A DNA stretch of 64,000 nt from Phytoactinopolyspora limicola (GTDB lineage Bacteria; Actinomycetota; Actinomycetes; Jiangellales; Jiangellaceae), in the NCBI RefSeq assembly GCF_011320225.1, contig NZ_JAAOEN010000005.1:161515-225514 (forward strand). The letters run 5' to 3'. Under the pieces are notes generated by a model that ran no database searches, had not been told where the DNA came from, and saw only the letters and a program-made list of their open reading frames with translations. Below are positions 35,728 to 43,308 of this stretch, one piece after another; position 1 is the stretch's first letter, and each line of letters opens with the position of its first letter. The position numbers were made by a program, and so were the translations under genes.

Positions 35728-36694
35728 CTTCGGCGGCCGCGGCGATGAGTTGGTCGTCGCGTTCGGCGCCCTCCGTCTCCCGGGTGGACAGGAACACCAT
35801 GACGATGGGGTCGCGGCCGGGCGGCCAGACCACGCCGATGCAGTTGCGGGTGCCGTACCCACCAGCTCCGGTCCGGTCGCCCACCGTCCAGTCGTCGGGG
35901 ACACCGGCACGGATGAGATCGTCGGCGGCGGTGTTGCCCACCAGCCACTCGACCAGAAGTTCGCGTTTCTCCTCCGGCAGGGTGTCGTCGAGCACGAAGG
36001 TCTGCAGGCTGGCCGCGAGAGCCCGCGGCGTGGTGGTGTCCCGAGTGTCGCCTGGCACGGCATCGCTGAGTTCAGGTGCGTACCGGTCGACACTGATGGT
36101 GTCGTCTCCGATCTCGCGGAGTGCGTCGCCGAGACCCTCGGGGCCCCCTACCTCGTCGAGCAGGAGGTTCGCCGCGGTGTTGTCGCCATATTTGGTGGTC
36201 GCGTCGCACAGCTCGCGGATCGTCAGGCCGGTGTCGAGATGTTCGCTGGTGACCGGCGCGTGTGCCTGTAGATCGTCTTCGGTGTATGTGATGACCCGTT
36301 CGAGGTCGTCGACCGAGTTCTGTTGCAGAACCACCGCGCAGAGGAGGATCTTGAAGGTCGAAGCGTAGGCGAACCGCTCGTCGGGGCGGTACGTGATCTC
36401 CTGACCGGTGCCAGTGTCCAGCGCGTACACACCAAGCCGAGCGTCGTAGCCGTCTTCCAGCTCCTCGAACTGCTCGGTGAGATCCTCAAGGTCGACGACA
36501 TGATCGGTGGTGGGAGCCGCCGTTGGTTCGGCCGTGCTGGGGTCGCCGGGTTCGTCGGTGCTGGTCGAGGTGGCGGTTGGGCCGGCCGTCGCCGGCGAGC
36601 CGTTGTCGGTCGAACAGGCGACGAGCGGAGCGAACACCGCGACGGCTAGCGTCGAGACAGCGGCGCGTCGGATGAGGGTGGTGCGAGTGGTCAT
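35690..36694 (-). CDS. Class A beta-lactamase, lipoprotein type
   Basis: The 334-residue protein has a lipobox (LVAC, Cys27), a Thr/Ser/Pro-rich linker to about residue 65 and a class A catalytic domain: STFK (Ser112, Lys115), GDN (170-172) in the place of SDN, a glutamate in APELSD (Glu208, Glu166 equivalent) and RTG (274-276) in the place of KTG. All catalytic elements are present, so a working penicillinase is likely. Start ATG 36694 is chosen for the signal peptide; the open frame goes farther upstream into a repeated segment. It is divergent from the LysR gene across a 685-bp repeat-filled region. Confidence 0.88.
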   Translation of the reverse strand: MTTRTTLIRRAAVSTLAVAVFAPLVACSTDNGSPATAGPTATSTSTDEPGDPSTAEPTAAPTTDHVVDLEDLTEQFEELEDGYDARLGVYALDTGTGQEITYRPDERFAYASTFKILLCAVVLQQNSVDDLERVITYTEDDLQAHAPVTSEHLDTGLTIRELCDATTKYGDNTAANLLLDEVGGPEGLGDALREIGDDTISVDRYAPELSDAVPGDTRDTTTPRALAASLQTFVLDDTLPEEKRELLVEWLVGNTAADDLIRAGVPDDWTVGDRTGAGGYGTRNCIGVVWPPGRDPIVMVFLSTRETEGAERDDQLIAAAAEVIAEAFEPSATP

Positions 36695-36717
36695 GGCGGC
36701 TAGTCTGTCCAGGCACA

Positions 36718-36766
36718 CCTGATGCGGTCCAAGACTGTGCCGGATGGTTTGATGCAGAATGGGCAT
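36718..36766 (+). repeat. 49-bp direct repeat, left copy
   Basis: This segment, 24 bases before the beta-lactamase start, matches 37319-37367 at 44 of 49 positions. Both start CCTGATGCGGT and contain GTGCCGGATGGTTTGATGC. The two copies are 601 bases apart and bracket repeat element copy B. Confidence 0.8.
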
Positions 36767-36851
36767 GGAGTGCGACAACTATCGGCGTACTCACCTGACG
36801 CCACCCTCGGATGCCGGGGCTGCCGCAGCGTGCAACGGCACGGGCTACGCC

Positions 36852-37216
36852 GCTTGCCGGCCAGACGGACCGAGCGTGGCCACCACAAGGCGCCTTGCTG
36901 CACCCGTCACATCGGCACAAGGAGGCTTGTGGCGGATCGGGGTGCGCCATAAGGAGGCTTGTTGTTGCCCAGGCGACCATAAGGAGGCTTGTGGCGGGTC
37001 GGGGTGCGCCATAAGGAGGCTTGTTGTCGTCCAGGTGGAGCTTTGGCACGACGTGAGGTGCTGGCTACCCGACGACGCCGACCCACGGAGTGGAGTTAGC
37101 GCTCGGAGTGGAGTTGGAGCGTGATCGGAGTGGAGTTGGTGTCGCCAAAGCAACACCTTCGCCGCTCCGTGGTTGCACCAACTTCACTCCGATCACCAAC
37201 TCCACTCCGAGCACCA
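36852..37216. repeat. Dispersed intergenic element, copy B, with phased repeat array
   Basis: This is the fuller copy of the element also found at 21350-21697. AAGG-type repeats start at 36887, 36919, 36951, 36981 and 37013, spacing 32, 32, 30 and 32 bases. Linkers alternate between two types, so positions 36919-37042 form a 62-bp unit present twice. Further on, CGGAGTGGAGTT occurs at 37086, 37104 and 37126 and leads into an inverted repeat. A lone degenerate array unit (CATAAGGAAGCGTGG) follows at 37231. The rest of the gap from 36695 to 37379 holds the flanking 49-bp repeats and the promoters of the two divergent genes. Confidence 0.78.
37101..37212. repeat. Long inverted repeat inside element copy B
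   Basis: Bases 37101-37141 pair with 37176-37212: 36 of 37 positions of the right arm match, with a four-base insertion (AGCG) in the left arm. The loop is 34 bases. Transcribed, it would form a strong hairpin; in copy A the right arm is degenerate and cut short. Confidence 0.75.
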
Positions 37217-37318
37217 CATTCCGGCCCTCGGGGCAGCAGCCATAAGGAAGCGTGGGGTGGTGGACCGGGCCAACGCAGGTTGTGCTGCTTCTCGAAGCCG
37301 GGCGTCGGCCGCGGCGCG

Positions 37319-37367
37319 CCTGATGCGGTGCGAGGCTGTGCCGGATGGTTTGATGCGGAAAGGGCAT
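37319..37367 (+). repeat. 49-bp direct repeat, right copy
   Basis: This is the partner of 36718-36766, with five differences, and ends 12 bases before the LysR start. On the minus strand both copies read as an open peptide beginning MP and containing HQTIRHSL, which hints at a short repeated sequence family. No transposase is near. Confidence 0.78.
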
Positions 37368-37379
37368 AGCCTTCAGACC

Positions 37380-38270
37380 GTGGACATGCTAGGTGCCTGC
37401 CGGGCCTTCGTATACGTCAGCGAACGAGGAAGCTTCACGGTCGGTGCCGCCACCGCGCGTATGTCGCAGTCGGTGGCGAGCCGGCGAATCGCCGCGCTCG
37501 AACGCCACTTCGGCGAACAGCTGTTTGACCGTTCGGCACGCCGGGCGACGCTGACTCCGTTCGGGCGGTCCATGCTTCCGGCGGCCAAACGTCTCGTCCA
37601 CCTTGCCGAGGCTATGGATCATGCCGCGGCCAGGGCCAAACTCAGCCCGTTCCGGTTGGCGGTTCCCGACACCTGTGCCGCGCGTGATCTCGCGCTACTC
37701 GTGGCTGAAGCTCGCCGGCAACAGATCTATCTGGACGTACAGCTGGCGCCACCAGCGGAACGGATGGAGTTGGTGCGCTCCATGGACGTACGAGCTGCAC
37801 TGGTAGCGGTCCCTCCCGGCGATGGGCCATGGTCGGTGCCGCTGGGTTTGGCTAGTGTCGACCAGCCGCGTGCTCGAGCCGTGTACATGGAGACCCTCCG
37901 GCCGGGTCGCGGCGAGCACGGCCGGCTCCGGCGGATCTGGGTTCAGCCCGAAGACGACGTTCCGCACGTGCGTGACCGCATCATGCAGGTACGGGACGCC
38001 GTCGGACTACAGCCGGCTCAGGTGGCCGTGGCAGGGGCGCTGACGGTTGCCGCGGCCGACGTCTTGGCCACCACCGACCTCCTGCTATGTTCCGCTCGGC
38101 AGGCAGCGGACCTGGGCTTGCACTGGTGCCCGATCGGTGAGGTCGGGTTGGCCCGCGGATACGACGTGGTTGCCGATAGTGGCGACGATGCCCGCAACAT
38201 CCGCACCCGGTTGCGCGCCGGCATCGCCGACTGCCTCGGCGCTCCCGGACACGGTGAGGACAAGACGTGA
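37380..38270 (+). CDS. LysR-family transcriptional regulator
   Basis: The 296-residue protein has a LysR winged helix-turn-helix at the N-terminus (FVYVSERGSFTVGAATARMS, then SQSVASRRIAALERHFGEQLF) and a ligand domain after it. GTG 37380 gives a normal start; ATG 37353 or ATG 37386 are options. Its stop overlaps the start of a class A beta-lactamase-family gene, and a real class A beta-lactamage-type gene is divergent upstream, an AmpR-like layout. It may respond to cell-wall or beta-lactam signals, an inference from context only. Confidence 0.83.
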   Translation: MDMLGACRAFVYVSERGSFTVGAATARMSQSVASRRIAALERHFGEQLFDRSARRATLTPFGRSMLPAAKRLVHLAEAMDHAAARAKLSPFRLAVPDTCAARDLALLVAEARRQQIYLDVQLAPPAERMELVRSMDVRAALVAVPPGDGPWSVPLGLASVDQPRARAVYMETLRPGRGEHGRLRRIWVQPEDDVPHVRDRIMQVRDAVGLQPAQVAVAGALTVAAADVLATTDLLLCSARQAADLGLHWCPIGEVGLARGYDVVADSGDDARNIRTRLRAGIADCLGAPGHGEDKT

Positions 38271-39169
38271 GTGCGGAGCGCATCATCCGCGAGCAGCGCC
38301 GCGCGCTGGACGACGCGGGCCTTCGCGGGTCGTTCCTGGTACGAGACCTGCAGACCGGAGACGAGCTGGGCATCGACCCGGACCTCGAGTTCCCTACCGC
38401 CTCACTCGTCAAGATTCCCCTAGCGCTGGCCACTCTCGAACGGGTCCGCACCGGCGAACTGGACGCTGCCGGAACCGTGCTGATCGAACCTGGGCCGATG
38501 ACGGTGCCCGGCCCCATGGGGTTGAGTCAGTTTCGGCATCCGGCCCAGATCGCCCTCGACGATCTCCTCTACCTGAGTATGTGCCTTAGCGACAACACCG
38601 CAACCGACGTGTTGTTCGGCCTCACACCACCGGACTACGTGACAGCCGTCCTCGAAGAACTCGGGTTGTCCGGCATCACCGTCCGCCATCCGATCCGCGA
38701 GCTCAGTGATACCCCGGCGGACCGGTTCGAGCCAGCTGAACGGCATCTGGCCCATTCGCTGGCCATCGAGGCGGGGACGGGTGGCCGCGGGCACCGGATC
38801 CGGCAGCTGGACGTCACTCGGGCGAACTCGGGGACGGCGCGAGCTTTCGTCGAGCTGTTGCACATGGTGTGGACGGAGTCCGGCCTCGAACCGGTGGTGG
38901 CCGAGCGGATCCGCACCCTGCTGGGTGGCAACGTCATCAGACACCGGCTAGCGCCCGACTTCAGCTCGGATGCGTCGACGTGGTCGTCGAAGACGGGCAC
39001 CTTGCTCAACCTCCGGCATGAGGTCGGCGTGGTGGAACACGCGGATGGGCAGATATTCGGCGTCGCGGTGCTGACGGAGTCGCGGGTGCCGGCGATCGTC
39101 CAGCCGGAGGCGGAAGCCGTGATGGGTCGAGTGGCGCGGACGCTGCGGGATCAGCTGCGGGTGATGTGA
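38267..39169 (+). CDS. Class A beta-lactamase-family serine hydrolase without signal peptide
   Basis: The 300-residue product has all class A motifs: SLVK (Ser46, Lys49), SDN (108-110), a glutamate in the omega-loop region (HPIRELSD) and KTG (242-244). It lacks a signal peptide or lipobox, so it is probably cytoplasmic, which is odd for a beta-lactamase. It may hydrolyse another amide or ester. The GTG start overlaps the LysR stop, so the two are co-expressed. Confidence 0.82.
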   Translation: MSAERIIREQRRALDDAGLRGSFLVRDLQTGDELGIDPDLEFPTASLVKIPLALATLERVRTGELDAAGTVLIEPGPMTVPGPMGLSQFRHPAQIALDDLLYLSMCLSDNTATDVLFGLTPPDYVTAVLEELGLSGITVRHPIRELSDTPADRFEPAERHLAHSLAIEAGTGGRGHRIRQLDVTRANSGTARAFVELLHMVWTESGLEPVVAERIRTLLGGNVIRHRLAPDFSSDASTWSSKTGTLLNLRHEVGVVEHADGQIFGVAVLTESRVPAIVQPEAEAVMGRVARTLRDQLRVM

Positions 39170-39190
39170 TCAGCGTTTGAGGCGAACCTC

Positions 39191-39730
39191 TTATTCGCCG
39201 GTCTCTCCGTCGACGGACTCGCGGAGGAGGTCGGCGTGGCCGTTGTGCCGGGCGTATTCCTCGATCATGTGACAGACAATCCACCGCAGGCTGAACGATT
39301 CACCGTTGCGCTGAGCGCGTTTGGCCGTGGTCTCCAGGCCGTCCTCCGCCAGGGCCGCCGCGGTGAAATCGCGGGACCGGTCGACCGCTGCCGCCCACAA
39401 GGTGTGGAGTTGTTCTGGGGTGTCACTGGCGGCTGAGTGCCAATCCCAGTCTTGGTCGGCGGACCAGTCGACGGTGTCCCAGGGTGGGTGGGGTTCGTTG
39501 CCGCGCAGGGTCCGGGAGAACCAGTGGTCTTCGACGTAGGCCATGTGCTTGAGGAGCCCGCCGAGGGTCATCGACGAGACACCGACGGTTGCGTTCAGCC
39601 CGGCCGCGTCCAGACCGGCCGTCTTCCACGCCAAGGTGGCTCGTTGGTAGTCGAGGAAACCTAACAGGGTGGCGGACTCGTCGGCATTCAAGGGAGGCTC
39701 GGGGCGGCCTTGGTCATCCACGTGGATCAT
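39191..39730 (-). CDS. DinB-family protein (DUF664, possible mycothiol-dependent enzyme)
   Basis: The 179-residue four-helix protein has the DinB/DUF664 pattern: LLGFLDYQRATLAWKTAGL, SMTLGGLLKHMAYVEDHW and a late HMIEEYARHNGHADLLRE. The three His residues in KHM, HMIEEY and HNGHAD are the usual metal ligands. In actinomycetes such proteins are often bacillithiol- or mycothiol-dependent. Start 39730 is chosen for the domain edge; the open frame runs farther. A second DinB gene starts 143 bases away on the opposite strand. Confidence 0.82.
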   Translation of the reverse strand: MIHVDDQGRPEPPLNADESATLLGFLDYQRATLAWKTAGLDAAGLNATVGVSSMTLGGLLKHMAYVEDHWFSRTLRGNEPHPPWDTVDWSADQDWDWHSAASDTPEQLHTLWAAAVDRSRDFTAAALAEDGLETTAKRAQRNGESFSLRWIVCHMIEEYARHNGHADLLRESVDGETGE

Positions 39731-39873
39731 GCGGCGCGAGTTTACCGTGGTCACCGCGGCAGCGCATCGAGCGGAAGGGACGGGCCCGCTAGCACCGGAA
39801 GGGCACCTGTCACCCGGTGCCGATACTGTCATGCGCACGAGCCGGCTCGGGCGGCCGGTCAAGAGAAAGGCGC

Positions 39874-40473
39874 ATGATGAACGATCCGGATCCCAAAGGC
39901 GAGCTACAGCGCTACCTGCAGATCGCACGTGATGCGATGGTGTGGAAGCTGGACGGGCTCTCCGAGTACCAGATCCGGCGGCCGATGACCCCCACAGGCA
40001 CCAACCTCCTCGGCCTGGTCAAACATCTGGCGTCGGTGGAGTTCGGGTATCTGGGGCCCACCTTCGGCCGGCCGTTTCCAGAGTTGGTTCCGTGGTTCGA
40101 TCTGGATGCCCCACCCGACGCCGACATGTGGGCGACCGCGGACGAGTCCCGGGAGTACATCGTCGGGGTTTACCGGAAGGTGTGGGCTCATGGTGACGCC
40201 ACCATCGCAGCACTGACACTCGACGCCGGGGGCGCGGTGCCGTGGTGGCCCGAGGAGCGCCGGCAGGTCACGCTGCACCGGGTGCTGATCCACCTGATCG
40301 CCGAGACCAACCGGCACGCCGGGCACGCCGACATCGTCCGGGAAATGATCGATGGGGTGGTGGGTTTACGGCCGGACAATGACAACATGATTCCGGGGGA
40401 CGAGTCCTGGTGGCAGGATTATCGCGACCGCCTGGAACGGGTCGCCACGGAGGCGGACCAGCGTCGCCGGTGA
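39874..40473 (+). CDS. DinB-family protein (DUF664)
   Basis: The 199-residue protein resembles its divergent neighbour: LQIARDAMVWKLDGLSEYQI, TNLLGLVKHLASVEFGYLG and LIHLIAETNRHAGHADIVRE, with the metal-binding His pattern kept. ATG 39874 follows AGAGAAAGG. The two DinB genes share a divergent promoter region of 143 bases and probably derive from a duplication. The reaction is unknown; related proteins transfer thiols. Confidence 0.82.
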   Translation: MMNDPDPKGELQRYLQIARDAMVWKLDGLSEYQIRRPMTPTGTNLLGLVKHLASVEFGYLGPTFGRPFPELVPWFDLDAPPDADMWATADESREYIVGVYRKVWAHGDATIAALTLDAGGAVPWWPEERRQVTLHRVLIHLIAETNRHAGHADIVREMIDGVVGLRPDNDNMIPGDESWWQDYRDRLERVATEADQRRR

Positions 40474-40514
40474 TGGCGTCTCCGACGCCGCGGGTCACCC
40501 CGTGCCGCCCGCGG

Positions 40515-41111
40515 TTACGCGTCGGACCGGCCGAACTCGAGCACCTCGTCGAGCGTTTGGATGTCCGTCCAGGCCCCGATGGTGCCGCGCAGTCCGATGG
40601 GGGCCTCGCCGGTGCAGGCGGTCATGAGGCCTTCGATCGCGGCGACGAGACCACGGTCGTCGTTCGTCGAGTTGGCGAACACCACTACCGGTGCCCCAGC
40701 GGCGATGGCCTGCTCGAACTCGTCGGCGTCGACCGCCGCTGGGCTGTAGTCGACGGCGACGGACACCACGTCGCCGGTGGCCACGGTCTCGCCGGTGGCG
40801 ACCTCGGTGACCTCGATCTCGAAGGCCACGTACGCGATGCTTTCGTCGCCCGCGGCGTCGCTCGGCCCTTCGTCGAACCCGCCGGTTAATACTCCGGCGA
40901 ACGCCACGTCGGTGTCGTCGGCCAGATCTTGAGGGGAGTCGGATGGCTGGTAGTCATACATGATCCCGACATCGGTGATCCGATCGGCGAACGCGGTGAT
41001 CTCCGCACAGGACGGCGCTTGTGAGGTGGTTGCGTCGGCTCCCTGGGAACCACATGCGGCGGCCAACAAGCCGATGACAGGGACGATGAGCACAGCTCGG
41101 TTGGTCTGCAT
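40515..41111 (-). CDS. Lipoprotein of unknown function
   Basis: The 198-residue product starts with a hydrophobic stretch and lipobox LLAAAC at Cys20, so it should be attached to the outer face of the membrane. The body is acidic (pI low by eye), strand-rich and includes AFEIEVTEVATGETVATGDV, a possible beta-sandwich. No family is recognised. Start 41111 is chosen for the signal peptide. The upstream region carries the TACTGTC dyad at 41238-41253. Confidence 0.7.
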   Translation of the reverse strand: MQTNRAVLIVPVIGLLAAACGSQGADATTSQAPSCAEITAFADRITDVGIMYDYQPSDSPQDLADDTDVAFAGVLTGGFDEGPSDAAGDESIAYVAFEIEVTEVATGETVATGDVVSVAVDYSPAAVDADEFEQAIAAGAPVVVFANSTNDDRGLVAAIEGLMTACTGEAPIGLRGTIGAWTDIQTLDEVLEFGRSDA

Positions 41112-41237
41112 ATCAGGGCTCCGTTCGGGTGGTACCGGGCCGATGCCCGGCACTGATCTGACGCGAGCTGGGCGCGCCCGGTTCCGCTGGTCAGGGTCAG
41201 GACAGCAGATCCGCGCAGTCTCGGCGCCGAAAAAATG

Positions 41238-41253
41238 TACTGTCTTGACAGTA
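41238..41253. promoter_or_regulatory. TACTGTC-N2-GACAGTA palindrome overlapping a TTGACA box
   Basis: Seven-base arms are perfect around TT, in a short A/T-rich patch (about 41228-41262) unusual for this window. The right arm includes TTGACA, a good -35 box for plus-strand transcription towards the hydrolase at 41389; CAGGGT lies 17 bases downstream as a possible -10. A repressor, perhaps TetR- or MarR-type, could bind here. Its gene is not adjacent. Confidence 0.5.
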
Positions 41254-41388
41254 TTTCTTTTCGGTGGCAGGGTCGACGCATGGACGACGTCAGGGTGATC
41301 GAGGACCCAAGGGTGGCCGATTCACCGATGAGTTCTTGAGCCGTGACATGTCTGATTCGTTGGGTAGGTCAGAACCGGAGGAGTAATC

Positions 41389-42261
41389 ATGGCTGATGCG
41401 AAGACACACAATCTCGATGTGCCCGGCGCCGTATTGCACTACGACGTCCGGAGCAACGACAACAGCACCACACCGGTGCTGTTGCTGATCGGTTCACCCA
41501 TGGGTGCAGCGGGCTTCGCCACGCTCGCCGGACACTTCGCCGATCGCACCGTCGTCACCTACGACCCCCGTGGCGTGGAGCGGAGCAGGCGGACCGACGA
41601 CGCCAAAGAGTCCACGCCGGTTGAACACGCCGACGACCTCCACCAGCTGATCTCGGCGCTGAACGCCGGATCGGTCGATATCTTCGCCAGCAGTGGTGGC
41701 GCCGTCAACGCGTTGGTCCTCGTCGCCCGCCATCCCGAGCAGGTGCGCACTCTGGTGGCACACGAACCCCCCGCCGCTCAGGTGCTGCCGGACCGCGAAC
41801 ACGTGTTGGCCGCCAGCCGAGACGTCCACGAGACATACCTGCGTAGTGGTTTCGGCCCGGCGATGGCGAAGTTCATCGCATTGGCCAGCCATGATGGCCC
41901 CTTCTCGGCGGAATACCTCGACCGGCCCGCGCCCAATCCGGCCGACTTCGGTTTGCCAACCGACGACGACGGCTCTCGGGACGATCCACTCGTCGGCCAG
42001 AACATGGTGTCGTGTACCCACCACGTTCACGACTTCGACGCCGTACGAGAGGCCTCGACCCGGGTCGTCGTTGCTGCCGGGGCCGAGTCCGGCGGGCAGA
42101 TGGCTCGCCGGTCGGCCGAGGAAGTGGCCAACCGGCTCGGCATCCCGATCACGACCTTCCCCGGCGACCACGCTGGATTTGCCGGTGGTGAGTACGGCAT
42201 GACCGGGAAGCCGGACGAGTTCGCCGCCACCCTGCGCACCGTACTCGACGGCCCTGGGTGA
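41389..42261 (+). CDS. Alpha/beta hydrolase, paralog of the one at 33.3 kb
   Basis: The 290-residue protein matches the hydrolase at 33346-34179 in many segments: LDVPGAVLHYDVRSND, LLIGSPMGAAGFA, VVTYDPRGVERSR and ASSGGAVNALVL, with FPGDHAGFAGG for the catalytic His. The elbow starts with Ala in place of Gly, a small change from GxSxG. GGAGGAG precedes the ATG. Substrate unknown. It converges with a serine hydrolase gene seven bases beyond. Confidence 0.8.
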   Translation: MADAKTHNLDVPGAVLHYDVRSNDNSTTPVLLLIGSPMGAAGFATLAGHFADRTVVTYDPRGVERSRRTDDAKESTPVEHADDLHQLISALNAGSVDIFASSGGAVNALVLVARHPEQVRTLVAHEPPAAQVLPDREHVLAASRDVHETYLRSGFGPAMAKFIALASHDGPFSAEYLDRPAPNPADFGLPTDDDGSRDDPLVGQNMVSCTHHVHDFDAVREASTRVVVAAGAESGGQMARRSAEEVANRLGIPITTFPGDHAGFAGGEYGMTGKPDEFAATLRTVLDGPG

Positions 42262-42268
42262 TATAGCC

Positions 42269-43276
42269 CTAGGACAGGAGAAGCGCGTCCAGCCGGCTCG
42301 CCACCGGCCAGATGCCGCCGGCGGTGTTGGAGACGACGGTGTAGGTGAGGCCGGTGGACGGCTGGTGCAGGCTCTTGAACGAGACACCGGAGTCGTAACC
42401 CACCAGCATGACGGCGTCGTTCGACTCGTGCAGCCAGAACCCCAGGCCGTATCGCATCGATTCTTCGGGGACCAAACTGCGTGGGCGTATCATCTCGTCC
42501 ACCCACCCGCGGGGGACGATCCGACCGGCCATGAGGGCCGGCCAGAAGGCGCTGAAGTCGGCCACCGTCGTATAGGCGCCGCCATCGCCGGTGCCTCGTA
42601 CTGGAAGGTGGAACACGTTGGTCCGCCAGGTGCCGTCCATGGGCACATAACCCATGGCGGTGCGTTCTGCTGGTTCATCGGACCGTAGGAACGCGGTGTC
42701 GGTCATCCCGGCGGGCGCACAGACGGTGCGGGCCACGAGATCGTGATACGGCTCACCGCTCACCCGTTCGGCGATCAGGGCCAGCACAACGTATCCGCCG
42801 TTGCAGTATGCGAACTGTTCGCCTGGCGTGAACTGCATCGGGTAGCCATCGAGCACTGCCAGGAACTGCTCGGTGGTGGCAAGGTGCTGCACGGGTACCG
42901 GCATCAGGTAGTCGTTGACGTCGAGGTCGGAGTTTTCGTCCAGATAGTCGCCGATCCCGGACCGGTGAGCGAGCAGGTGTTCCACCGTGACCGCGTCGTC
43001 GATGAGTGGAAGGTCGGCGCCCAGCACCGAACGGGCCGTTGTGCCCAGCTCCAGCAACCCGAGGTCGATCAGGCCAATGACGGCCAGTGCGGTCAGTCCC
43101 TTCGAACCGCTGGCGGTGCCGAACCGGGTGTTGAGGGTGTTGGGGATGCCGTAGCCGCGGTGCGCGAGACCATACGCCTTGGCGAACTGGACGATGCCAC
43201 CTCGATCAGCCCGGACGACCCCGGAGAAGCCGCGTTCAGCCGCGACGCCGTCGACTTCACGTTCGAGATCAGCCAC
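42269..43276 (-). CDS. Serine hydrolase, class C beta-lactamase/esterase family
   Basis: The 335-residue protein has SGSK (Ser56, Lys59), LLAHRSGIGDYL and FAYCNGGYVVLALI (YxN motif), so it belongs to the class C beta-lactamase-like group. There is no signal peptide, and the third motif (KTG/HxG) is not clear by eye; it could match GYDSG. Such cytoplasmic members are often esterases or D-amino-acid peptidases. The start appears to be GTG 43276 and has no strong ribosome-binding site. Confidence 0.75.
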   Translation of the reverse strand: MADLEREVDGVAAERGFSGVVRADRGGIVQFAKAYGLAHRGYGIPNTLNTRFGTASGSKGLTALAVIGLIDLGLLELGTTARSVLGADLPLIDDAVTVEHLLAHRSGIGDYLDENSDLDVNDYLMPVPVQHLATTEQFLAVLDGYPMQFTPGEQFAYCNGGYVVLALIAERVSGEPYHDLVARTVCAPAGMTDTAFLRSDEPAERTAMGYVPMDGTWRTNVFHLPVRGTGDGGAYTTVADFSAFWPALMAGRIVPRGWVDEMIRPRSLVPEESMRYGLGFWLHESNDAVMLVGYDSGVSFKSLHQPSTGLTYTVVSNTAGGIWPVASRLDALLLS

Positions 43277-43308
43277 GGGCTCACGGTAGGTCCGGCCGAC
43301 CTGCTAAC

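Noticed and set aside
36887-37042. Possible CRISPR array
   Set aside because: The repeated unit is only about 12 bases, the spacers alternate between two repeated types rather than being unique, and no cas gene is present.
36845-37156. Open frame of 103 codons across repeat copy B
   Set aside because: Same reason as for copy A: low-complexity translation of a non-coding repeat.
37101-37212. Terminal inverted repeat of an insertion sequence
   Set aside because: The arms are only 34 bases apart and no transposase or target-site pattern is visible; a hairpin is the simpler reading.
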